Shown: positions 22,009 through 32,700 of the stretch, in pieces
Layout: each line of letters starts with the position of its first letter
Position numbering within the stretch: the first letter of the stretch is position 1
Assembly (NCBI RefSeq): GCF_905220415.1
Contig: NC_059549.1
Coordinates: forward strand, 4,216,001-4,280,000
DNA: 64,000 bases
Direction of reading: 5' to 3'
Origin: Colias croceus
Taxonomy: Eukaryota > Arthropoda > Insecta > Lepidoptera > Pieridae
Position numbers and translations under genes: made by a program
Notes under the pieces: model-generated
Seen by the model: the letters and a program-made list of their open reading frames with translations, nothing else
The model's database searches: none
What the model was told of the DNA's origin: nothing

Positions 22009-22742
22009 ATTTATTTATTTATTTATTTATCAATTTAATATACCACACCAAGTAATATTTACAATTATACAAAGGTACATCAAAAGGTAGGTACATAAGG
22101 CGGCCTTATCGCTTACTAGCGATCTCTTCCAGACTGCCCAAGGTAAGAGATAAAGAAGAAACGTACATGTTACGCGGGTGGCTGATATAATAAATAAAAT
22201 AATAATATAGATTATAGAAGATAGAATACATAAAATATATAAATTAATAATAGGAAAGGATAAAATACATAATATTAAGTAGAAGGATATGCTAAATTGG
22301 AGAGGTGCTTATATAAAAGAGTTTTAAAAGATTTTATAGAGGAAGCTCGTCTAACGTCCACAGGCAGAGAATTCCACAGTCTGATAGCGGTTACAACAAA
22401 TGAGTTACCAAGGAAGGAAGTATGGTGAGAAGGAAAGCTAAGGAGAAGGTTATCGGCGGAACGAAGAGTGTAGGAACCTGAATCTAAGAATTTAAATTGA
22501 TTTTTAAGATAGGAAGGAGAATTGGGATTAAAGAGGATGGAATATAACAACTTCAATGCATTTGCATTCCGGCGAAGTCTAATAGGAAGCCACTTGAGTT
22601 TTTTGCGAAACTGAGAAACGTGATCGTATTTGCGTAATCCGTAAACAAAACGAATGCAGAAATTTTGGAGACGCTCAAGTGTATTCAATTGCTCTTCGCT
22701 AAGATCAGTGGTACAGGCGTCAGCGTAGTCAAGAATTTTACA
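22009..22742 (-). mobile_element. LINE 3' fragment (RT C-terminus and 3' UTR)
   Basis: Minus-strand reading from about 22742 gives LDYADACTTDLSEEQL and then LQNFCIRFVYGLRKYDHVS, LRRNANALKLLYS and LWNSLPVDVRRASSIKSF, ending at 22275. This is the C-terminal tail of a Jockey/CR1-type reverse transcriptase. A 3' UTR of about 260 bp follows, with an ATTT-repeat tail at 22012-22031. The insertion is 5'-truncated: the catalytic core is missing. The same 3' UTR recurs inverted at 61198-61315 in SMC3 intron 12. Confidence 0.85.
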
Positions 22743-22894
22743 TACCTTACTTACTATTTACAATTTTCTCCGTTTATATTAAAAACTAAACATAATATAA
22801 TTTAGTAGCCATTCATGACATTCAATGCAACCAATAAACTTAACAATGCGAATGCTTAATTATTTATTTAAGATTAAATTTAATAATTTACTTA

Positions 22895-23560
22895 TTAGAG
22901 ACAAGCAATCGCATATACACACAGAAAGAACACTAGTTATTTTACAAAATTAATAGGGTTGTCAAACCCGGAAAATAAAAAACTTATCACATTAAGTTTA
23001 ACAGATACTTAAAGTTAATAATTAAGTTATTAGAGCCACCTTGTCTCAGAAAAGCAATCATACATACACACAGAAAGAACATTGAAGTGCATAATTACAA
23101 AACTTCCAAACGTAAACACACATTGGTCGAAGAGGGTTGTATAAACATACCTAAAACAAAAATTAGTTTTATCTTATTAGATATCTTAGATAATCTTTAT
23201 GGTTAATTTATGACCGACAGAAAAAACACTTAACTTCATTCACAAAACGGAATATAAAAAACTTATCTATTTATGCGATAATAATTATAGTTAATAATTA
23301 ACAATATAGACAAACAATCACACACACACGGAAAGAAAAACTGAAGTTCACTTACAAAATGTTCACACATAAACACATTGGTCGAAGAGGGTTGCAAAAA
23401 TCACAAAAAAGGAAACCTAATTAAGCAATTAATAAAGTTAATAATAAACATTGACATAAACAATTACACACACTCAAAAAGAACACTGAAGTTAATTTAC
23501 AAAACTTCCAAACACAAACACACTTTGGTCAAATAGGGTTGTCAAAAATGGAAAATAAAA
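22895..23560. repeat. Degenerate four-copy repeat 3' of SMYD5
   Basis: Four diverged copies of a module of about 100 bp start near 22900, 23042, 23305 and 23453. The shared order is 'caatcacacacac', 'agaaagaacactgaagtt', 'acaaaacttccaaacacaaa', 'cattggtcgaagagggttgt'. Spacing is uneven (about 140-260 bp). The block ends about 90 bp downstream of the SMYD5 stop codon, so it probably falls in or near its 3' UTR. Confidence 0.7.
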
Positions 23561-23646
23561 AACTAAAAAAGTAATACTATTCTTATAATTAACATTGCAC
23601 AAAGTGTCTATAGGCCAAGCAAGCAGAAGGCCAGAAGGTTGGAACA

Positions 23647-26560
23647 TCAGTCATCGTCATCAAATTCGTCATCACTCATGTCTTCTTCACTTGTGACGTC
23701 TGGTTGAGAACTCTCTGATGTGCATCGATCACACCAACACACGAATAGATAGTTTTCTGCTAATTCCTGAAAGGAAATTATTGTCTTATAAATAAAATGT
23801 GTGTAATAATGCTCGTTAGCATTCTCGTTGTTAAGAGATTGACAAATTATTTTTGTTTGTTCTGATTTAATTATAAGAACTAATTTTTTTTTTTTTTTTG
23901 TAAGGTGTTTCTCAATGTTAGCCAGAAGGGCTATTACTTTTTAACGCGGACGCGGGGGTGAACTGAAGGTTAGGTATCGAGAGACACCACAAAAAAAAGT
24001 TCTTAAAAAATAATTTTGGCTACCTTTTGACGCGAATGCCTCGACCGCTGCAATGAGCACTCATCCAAATAGCTGATACAGATTTCCTCTCCTGGCATTA
24101 TAGTTTTAACAGCTTTCAACTGTATCCTATGATTTCCGTATGGGAACGACGACTCGGCATTTGGAGCACAACTATGGTTACATGCACTCTGTAACTGGAA
24201 GAGTCCGGAACCTTCTGTGTTTAGGAATTGGCCCGATTCTGAAAATTATAAGACTTTTTTTTAAATATTTATATAACAAATGAGAAATTTCAAAAGATGT
24301 TAAATTTGTTTTGTGTTGTACAGTTGATATATGCTTTATAAGATTATATTTCCGGCAATATTAAAAACATGAGGAAAGTTCAGAAGAATAATATTATATG
24401 GATATATATTTGATATTCTTTCACACGAAAATCACAAAAGAAGAAATTATAATGATGTTATTATTATGATACATATTTTTTTACAAAGAATTTTTTTTTT
24501 CTGTCTAAAACTAAATATTCTTATTTGATATAATTTCCATTTATTATTTGATATATATTCCTCTTAAATACAATTTCCAAAATAAATAACGCTACTAAAA
24601 AGTAAAAATAGTCACCATTCTCCACATCCTTATACAGTTTGTCGATAAACAGATCCATCTGTTGCCTCTCATCGTCAGACATGGTCAGCTCAGACATAGC
24701 ATTCACCCATTGAGCCAAAGGACTGGTGCCGATGCCTTGCCCGTTTGTACCCACAAGAGCCATAAGGGAACAAAAACCTTCTGGAGTAAGGAACTGAAAG
24801 TGATATAGAAGCAAATTAGCTCTACTTAGTTTCATTTTATCCATCATCCATACTAATATTATAAATGCAAAAATAACTCTGTCTGTCTGTCTGTTACTCA
24901 ATCACACCTAAACTACTGAACCAATTTGCATGAAATTTGGTATGGAGATATTTGGATACCCAAGAAAGGACATAAGCTACCTTTTATTGCGAAATATGTA
25001 CCACGGGCGAAGCCGGGGCGTACCACTCCACTAGTAATATTATATGTACATACTTATAAAAAATACACAACACACAAGATTAGCAACAATATTGAAAAGA
25101 AATATGCATTTTATCCTTAATTTATAGATGAACTTGATATAATTATTTAATCATTTATTTAATCTGTTATTTTTAAATATGAAAATATGAATTAGAATTT
25201 TAAACTATTCATTCACTTAAACAGGTCTCCTTTTTTTGTTTTTCGAATCGTCCAATTCAATACACAGTTTATTCAATAATCCTTACTATAATTTTTACAA
25301 CACCTCATTATAAACCATAACTTACTTCTTGTATACTATCACCACTAATCACAGTAGCCGTCAACTCTCTCAATGTATTCAGCTGATCACTAAACTGTTC
25401 TCCAAGTAACTTGTGGACTAACTCTGCGTCTTCATTCACTGTTCTGTGACAAAATTGTTTGACAGTCGCGGCCGCTGCAGTGGGGTCTGGATGCTGCTTT
25501 ATGTATGCCAGTATTCTGACCAACAGCATTACGCTTGTTGTTTCGGGTGGGTAATGCATTTGCCTGGAACATATTGTTTTCAATTATTTAGTGGATAAAG
25601 GAAGGAGAAATGGTATTATTAATTATATTGTTATTACTAATTAATAATATGTAGAAATGTATACAATAATCCAATAAGAAAAGTGAGCCAGCTTTTGTAA
25701 ATTTTCAAAAGGAACTTTTTAAAATTATTGATTAATCCATACTAATATTATAAATGCGAAAGTAACTCTGTCTGTCTGTTACTCAATCACGCCTAAACTA
25801 CTGAACCAATTGGCATGAAATTTGGTATGGAGATATTTTGATACCCGAGAAAGGACATAGGATAGGTTTTATCCCGGAAATCCCACGGGAACGTGAACTA
25901 TGCGGGTGTTTCTTTGACTACGCGGGCGATGCCGCGGGTGGAAAGCTAGTAATGAATAAATTCAATCCAAAAGACTAATGATTCTATTACTCACTTCCAG
26001 GCTTCCAACAATATGTGGATGGGATGTCTTGCATCAGTCTGATCATAGCACAGAGATCTGTGATAAGCAACTTGAGCCACATCTCTGCATCCTTCACAAC
26101 AATACAAAATTCCACACTGATTGCAACTAGCCACATTCATCAAATCCGCTTCGAAGTTATTAGCGTGGGGTAACACGATGTCGGGCTTTGCGGCTAGTCT
26201 TCGAACATTTTGTTCTGGGGTCTCTAAAGGCCTATAAAATATATTATATACAACGTCAGCACATACACGATGTAAACGTAATAATATTCCATTTTTGAAA
26301 ATGTTCTTACCTCATACAATGATCACATGCCATATACCGGTATGCCGCATTCCAAGCGAATTGACACGATACTAGTGGATCTTCTTCCAAAATAACATCG
26401 CCTTCGTTGTATTGTTTCGTTGCAAATAAAGCTTTACCCTTAAAACACATTGGATCATCAGTCAAGTCAATAAATTATACACATATCGACAATTTGTTGT
26501 TCTAAATTAAACTTATCTTACCTTCTTCCCATTTGTAGTTCGTACTACAAAACCTGCCAT
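23647..26560 (-). CDS. SMYD5: SMYD5, SET and MYND domain lysine methyltransferase
   Basis: Protein-lysine methyltransferase family; SMYD5 has been linked to histone and ribosomal-protein methylation. Coding exons on the minus strand: 26522-26560, 26311-26438, 25995-26231, 25326-25563, 24616-24793, 24024-24238 and 23647-23766. Total 1155 nt, 384 codons, all GT-AG with consistent phases. The first SET part is GKALFATKQYNEGDVILEED (residues 14-33). MYND-like zinc ligands are ACDHC (50-54) and CNQC...CCEGC...H...C (92-117). GTNGQGIGTSPLAQW is a strongly conserved SMYD5 block. The SET catalytic motifs are NHSCAPNA (294-301) and GEEICISYLD (323-332). Post-SET cysteines (CWCDRC) and an acidic tail (DDEFDDDD) end it, as in vertebrate SMYD5 (about 418 residues). 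The start ATG gives MAGFVV with a short first exon. No lesions were seen. Confidence 0.97.
23884..23999. mobile_element. MITE in SMYD5 intron 6
   Basis: Inverted ends 'ggtgtttctcaatg' after a T run and 'tatcgagagacacc' before an A run enclose 'gttagccagaagggct' and 'cgcggacgcgggggtgaact'. Related copies lie at 34591-34785 and 47263-47421. Confidence 0.65.
24844..25040 (+). mobile_element. Lepidopteran repeat in SMYD5 intron 4
   Basis: Runs from 'atactaatattataaatgca' through 'ctgaaccaatttgcatgaaa' to 'gggcgaagccggggcg' and 'ctagtaatatt'. It is a sister of the copy at 25737-25952 in the same intron, but its 3' quarter differs ('ccggggcgtaccac' rather than 'ccgcgggtggaaag'). Confidence 0.75.
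25737..25952 (+). mobile_element. Lepidopteran repeat in SMYD5 intron 3
   Basis: Full-looking copy of about 215 bp: 'tactaatattataaatgcga', then 'ttactcaatcacgcctaaac', 'atcccacgggaacgtg', and the end 'gatgccgcgggtggaaagct' plus 'agta'. Flanks are unique intron. Same orientation as the copy at 24844. Confidence 0.75.
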
Positions 26561-26909
26561 TGTAAAAGCTAATTAATAAGCGCTTTTTTTATTTGACAGT
26601 TCCAGCAATTAATAGGATCACTCGATTTGTATCACTATCATGAACCACAGTCATGAACAGTGAACTGGACATTTATTTTCTTGATTTCTTATTTCACGCT
26701 TTGTTATTCGCTAAAAAAGAGGTTATAAACATGTGTCAATTTGACATTTACCAACAAGATGTCAAAACTCAAAACTCAAGAGTCGACGCACAGTGTAGCC
26801 AGCTACTACCTATTTAATGTGTCTATGAACGCAGCGAGTCCGATCTAATGCTTAGCATTCACCACACAATCAAGCAAATTTGTCACCTGCGACAAGTCCA
26901 AAGCCCTAG

Positions 26910-27306
26910 CACAGAATACATAATAGTAGCTAAACGCTACAGAACGGACACTCTCCGCCTCCCGCCAAAATTAAACACTTACCTCACCCCGCACGATCAG
27001 ACATGTTATGGTACCCATTTCCCCGCAAGGACGATACCAACGACGTCTTTAGACGAAACGCAACGAAGATTGACAACATTAATCAAATTGACTTAAAGCA
27101 ATTTTATTATTTTGGATTTGTGATTATCGTTTTTCGTAGAAAATGGTTAGATATTGTGCTGTTTACGGATGTATTTCATCAAAAAACGCGAATTTTTTTT
27201 TACGCTAGTCACAAATGTGCCAACCATAAAGAGTTTACACACACATTTGCAGTCTCTACAGTGTGACTGTCAAAACTATAATTTTGTATGGAGTGTCCGG
27301 GGTGTG
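26910..27306 (+). repeat. Duplicated THAP-like 5' fragment, copy 1
   Basis: Near-identical by eye to 29121-29516 over about 395 bp. It contains an ATG at 27142 starting MVRYCAVYGCISS, which matches the N-terminus of THAP zinc-finger domains (M-x-x-C-x-V-x-x-C type). The frame then breaks at once (KNANFFLR stop). The likely origin is the 5' end of a THAP-bearing gene or P-like DNA transposon; the family is inference. It has one base fewer than copy 2 in the A run after catca. Confidence 0.7.
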
Positions 27307-27527
27307 GCCCTAGTAAACTGTATACTTTTTAACCCGCGTAAAAAAAATAATTTAATATTTAGATTGGATTGGATTTACCTGTTCAATGTTCATATAAATA
27401 AATAAAAATCAATTGTTGAAACAAAAAAAATGAAGTGAAATTTTTATTTGCTATGTATTTTTATGTCAGATAGTGGATAATATTATGTACAATATAAAAA
27501 TAAAATTACAATATACAAATTTATTAT

Positions 27528-27750
27528 TTAGAAATTAAAGACTTTTTAACGGATTTTAAACGTGATTTATTTATTATATTATTTTCCCGACGTTTGGAAC
27601 ACTTTACAGCGAGCGTGGTCACGGGGAGACTCTCCCCGTGAAGTCTCCCCGCGACCACGCTCGCTGTTAAGTGTTCCAAACGTCCGTCGGGAAAATAATA
27701 TAATGAATAAATCGCGTTTAAAATCCGTTAAAAAGTCTTTAATTTCTAAA
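27528..27750. repeat. Long perfect-looking palindrome (foldback MITE)
   Basis: Arms of about 105 bp run from 'tttagaaattaaagactttt' inward to 'cgagcgtggtcacggggaga' and are mirrored on the right to 'aaaagtctttaatttctaaa', around a short centre near 27640. The arms differ at only a few sites. No TIR-flanking duplication was recognised. It would extrude as a cruciform or form an RNA hairpin if transcribed. Confidence 0.85.
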
Positions 27751-28202
27751 TACTCGCGTAAAATCAAACCCTACCAAATTTATTATATAAATCTTTCATA
27801 CTAAAAATATTTAAGTATAACTAGTTATAATAATTTACCTGGATGCATGCATGACATGAACAAGAATAAGAATTCCAGTATTTTTTATTACAGGTATAAT
27901 CTGGTATAATATACCTAGATACTCTTTTGGACATACCTAGTAATGCCAAGTCATGCGTTCAATATTATTATAATGAAAGTTTTGAAAGCAGCAGGAATGT
28001 TAAATATAACAAAATATACCTAAATATATAAAAATGCGATTCCTTACATAGAACAAAATACGTGATGAAACTTTGTTCAATTATGAAATAGTTATATTCT
28101 AGTTTCGACAAATACTTTCATGATAATTTAATGCTTATATTTTGATGGTTCACAACCGATACATAAAACAGAAATGAAAATATCTTAGAATTCTTATTTA
28201 TG

Positions 28203-28383
28203 TTATACTTCTTTTGGCGCGATGGAAAAAAATGATGAGAGTGAATTTTTACGATTCGCGCGCATACCGACGCGACACCTAAATTTAACAGCATGAAGTT
28301 AGTTCTAGGTGGTATAAAAATTGATAACTATGTTCAAGTTGTATATTCTAGTATTTTTTTTTCCATTCGCCAAAGAAGTATAA
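28203..28383. mobile_element. MITE, 181 bp
   Basis: Terminal inverted repeats of about 29 bp: 'ttatacttcttttggcgcga' plus 'tggaaaaaa' at the left, and 'ccattcgccaaagaagtata' plus 'a' at the right. The interior is non-coding and contains 'ttcgcgcgcataccgacgcg'. It is a non-autonomous DNA transposon. Confidence 0.8.
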
Positions 28384-29120
28384 CTTCTAACGCGTGTACA
28401 TAAGTACACACATTCTTTTTTTTTACTCGTTATTTTGTGTGTGCCAGAGGAGTAATTATTTAAAAATAGATAACTAAAAATCAAAAGCTATATGCTTAGG
28501 CAGATATTCCCTTAATATAATCACAACTGGTAATATATTTTATAATATCTTACTCCTCTAGCATAAAAATTACAATAGAGACATCAACAAAATCTAGGAA
28601 TATTTTGTTGTGTTGACATCTAAATAAAAAATATCAAGGGAATACAAAAAATCCTCAGATAATATCCATTAAAAATGTTTTAGCGGTTTTTTTGCGGGTA
28701 GGTACTTAACTACTTAGTCAATTAGTCATATTATTGCTGTTATGATAATACAAAACTAGGTATTCTTATTTCTAAGAAAATAAAAGATTGCAATAAGTAT
28801 TATTATTAAATATTTTCCCAACGATACGCAACAATCCTATACATATACATTATGATTTATGATTATTCCTTACTAACATAAATTCCTCTTACATTACTAA
28901 AATACTTCCTCCATCATTATAAAACGATGACAATATTATAATTTAAAGCACTAAAAGGTAAATATTATTAATTATATAAATGGCACATTTGTCTGTTTCC
29001 AAACTGCAGAGCAGAGTTTTTTTTTTAAAGACCTAACTGATAGATTTACTGATGATGCATTGCATATTTCTTCGAATTCAATGCATTAGGTAGGTACATA
29101 ATAGTAGAACCCAGTAAAAC
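28384..29120. other. Intergenic AT-rich, nothing seen
   Basis: No coding frame or repeat recognised between the MITE and the second THAP-like fragment. Confidence 0.4.
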
Positions 29121-29516
29121 CACAGAATACATAATAGTAGCTAAACGCTACAGAACGGACACTCTCCGCCTCCCGCCAAAATTAAACACTTACCTCACCC
29201 CGCACGATCAGACATGTTATGGTACCCATTTCCCCGCAAGGACGATACCAACGACGTCTTTAGACGAAACGCAACGAAGATTGACAACATTAATCAAATT
29301 GACTTAAAGCAATTTTATTATTTTGGATTTGTGATTATCGTTTTTCGTAGAAAATGGTTAGATATTGTGCTGTTTACGGATGTATTTCATCAGAAAAACG
29401 CGAATTTTTTTTTACGCTAGTCACAAATGTGCCAACCATAAAGAGTTTACACACACATTTGCAGTCTCTACAGTGTGACTGTCAAAACTATAATTTTGTA
29501 TGGAGTGTCCGGGGTG
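29121..29516 (+). repeat. Duplicated THAP-like 5' fragment, copy 2
   Basis: The ATG at 29354 reads MVRYCAVYGCISSEKREFF and remains open longer than copy 1 thanks to one extra base. It still lacks the rest of a THAP domain (no C2CH partner residues, no AVPTIF box), so no working protein is expected. Sequence identity with copy 1 stops at about 29516, just after 'gagtgtccggggtgt'. Confidence 0.7.
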
Positions 29517-29702
29517 TGACAAAACGTTTAAGCGAGCGTTTAAGAATCAAACTTAGAATCAAAATTCAAAGTACAATAAAAATATTATCAAGGCCCGGAC
29601 GTCAGTCTTTTTGACGAAGGTAAGCTTTTAAATGTCAAAATAACTGTGCTTAATGCTTATAACCGTTTAACATATTTTTTTAATCTACACGAAGGATACT
29701 GT

Positions 29703-32700
29703 TCATAAATGCGTCATTATTTTTGCTTTGTTGGCCTCCACTTGTGCTATTGTGTCGAACATTGGTAACGTCTTCGTTTCTGGAGTAAAAGTGAGTAGTG
29801 CGGCTGCGATTAAGGCTACAGACGAGAACAAGATGGCCGGCAATGCGGAAAATTCGGTTGTCTGCAAAGAAATAATAAAATTAACCTTTTTATCATAAGC
29901 ATTTAAAATGCTTGGATAAAATATTGTGGATTCAATTCCCGTTCCTCGAACGAGAGAAGGAAACTTGACAGATTAATGATATTAAAACATTAGTGTGTTC
30001 CCGAACTTTTAATAAGTACCCACCAACAACAGATTCAAAAACTCTTCGGGCCCACTCGAAATCTAAAGAAACTTATTAGACACATTTTTCCTCTTCACGG
30101 AGATGCTCTATTATGAATATCTAAAAGCTTGTTTAGGTGTACTTACTAATAGAGGAGTTAATGGCGCCAACATGCTTCCGAATCTTGCGGCTGTGTTGCC
30201 ACATCCAATTAGGGTTCCGCGGACACTCGTAGGAAACAATTCCAACGTGTATGTATAGATTCCAGTAAAACATACGACAACGCCGAGCTTTCCGCAAAGG
30301 AATAAAACAATTTTTAACCACATTATTGCTGAAAAAAAAACAATTAAGTAATAAATGCTTATTATAAAACTTAAGTAACAATTAGAGGTCAACTTTAATA
30401 ATGAATACTTACAATCAGGAGAATACGACTGCACTATCAGGAAAAATGCAGAACAAACATAACCAAATTGCAGTGAGATTTTTCTTCCATATTTATTGAA
30501 CGTATACAACGCAATTAAATCTCCAGGAAATGAAGAAATAGACGCCAGAATAAAATTTGTGTATTTATTGCCCGGCAATAAAACGGAATGAACAGCTAAT
30601 CCATAGTAGACAAAACTAGACGCGAAGAAACAAAACGATGTAACTGCCAAACGTATCATTATCTCTTTCGACGCTAATATATCCTTCATTGTTTCCTTCT
30701 CTTTCTGTATCACGACGTTGAATTGGAATCTTAAATCTTCATCGCTCATTTCACTTATTTCTTTTTCAGAAACTTGCAATTTATTCATTTTTGAAATCAT
30801 CTTCAGTGTTTCTTTAGATTCATCCATTTTTCCTCTTAGCATCTGCCATCTAGTACTTTCTCGGAGAATGAGCATGTATACAATGAAGAGAATCATTGGC
30901 GCATATACTACAATAATAAGTAATTTCCAATATTTCAATCCCAATGCGATAAAAGCGAAGCATACTTCTCCAATATACACAGCGTACGAGAAAATAACAC
31001 CAGCAGTAACTCTTTTGCTTTCACCACCGACTTCAATCACTGAAAAAACGAAGTGGTTTTAGAATAATTGAAAAATAATTGGTACCTACCAAGTAGAAAT
31101 AAGAGCTAAATTTACATAATACTTACACAAAACCACAGCCACGGTATACAGTCCAGACGCCAGCACGGACTCCAGAAATTCAACGCCAAGATACGCATAG
31201 TAGTTGGTAATAAATATTTTGCATAAGCCTACTGCACCGCCAATCGAACACATGATGATAGTGGGTTTTCTGCCTATCCTGAAAAAAATAATAATTCTTA
31301 CTCTGTTTGACAAAAAGCAGATCGAGTAAAGTAGTGTATTTCTAATATATAAGATATTTATGATCTCTAATCTACGTTCGAGGTTCGTTCTTCGGGGAGA
31401 AAAAGTGCGAGTGCAGTAGTCAAAATTGTTCAAATAGGGCTAGCCAAAAGGTATTATTTAAGTAATTATTTTCAGATATTTCATAAGTTCGATTAACTTA
31501 CTTATCAGCTATCCAGCCAGTCAACATCATTGATACGATCATTCCTGCGTTGTGAATGAATCCAACTAGGGTTGATTTCCATGATTCACATCCCAAGTTC
31601 AACTGTAAAAAATAATGACAATAAACAGAAATTCTTTATAATAAATACATTTACTCTTATATAACATCATATAAATACAGGTAACAGGTACTGTACATAA
31701 TTCAAAATCAAATATGCATTGCTATTATAAATAGTTGTTGAGTATCGTCTTGACCTAGACTGGCAATAACTATAATAATTTTCAAGATACTTTGCGGTGA
31801 ATCCTGCAATACGAAATTTGTTTGCACATAACATTATAATGTCTGTGTATAGAGCACAAGTATAGAGCTACAAATACATGACCTCAATTGCATTAGCATT
31901 AGTAGGTACTAACAAAATAATAGTTTTGTTGTCATTTAATGAGAATTGTTACCCATAATCTTAATCCATAGTAATTTGTGTATGTTTGTAAGTAAGTATT
32001 GTGCTTTTATTATTATTTTAATTGCAAAATATAAGCAGATAATACTTTTGCATTTGCATTAGCCCGTCCATCTGCATAAGGTTACACCATGTTATTTTAA
32101 ATGTGAAGTGTTAAAAATGTGTGCAATAACAATCGTGCCGTCTCATCTAAACGCATGCCAAATTCTATGCATAATTATTTCAAGTAGGTGTGTATATTTT
32201 TGGACACATGATGTGACTTAAAAATATTAGTAACTGCGTTTGTTGTCACGTAGTATGTTTTATCTTTTAATTACAACTAGCTGTTGCCCGCAGCTTCGCC
32301 TGCATGGAGAAGATAAATTTTCATGGTACAAACTTCGACTATTTTATCTCCTTGGGGGTATTGATGAAAATTCTTCTTAGCGGATTCCTAAAGTCTTTCA
32401 TTCGTCCTAACACCTGCATGCCATATTTCAGCCCGATCCGTCCAGAGGTTTGGGCTTTGCGTTGATAGATCATAGATCACTATGTCAGTCACCTGTTTAT
32501 CTAATATATAAAAATCAATGCCACTTTTCGTTGTAATTCCATAACTCGAGAACGGCTGAACCGATTTCGATAATTCTTTTTTTATTATATTCCTTGAAGT
32601 ACGAGGATGGTTCTTATGTAGAGAAAACGTTAATATGTACCACGGGCGAAGCCGGGGCGGACCGCTAGTATGATATAAGATATAGTTAGGTACTTATTTG

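Noticed and set aside
24926..25120. 64-codon plus-strand ORF in SMYD5 intron 4
   Set aside because: It reads through a common lepidopteran repeat and has no homologous domain.
27562..27804. ORFs across the palindrome on both strands
   Set aside because: They are the two arms of one inverted repeat, with no coding features.
30718..31062. 114-codon plus-strand ORF
   Set aside because: Antisense shadow of the large transporter exon 30413-31039.
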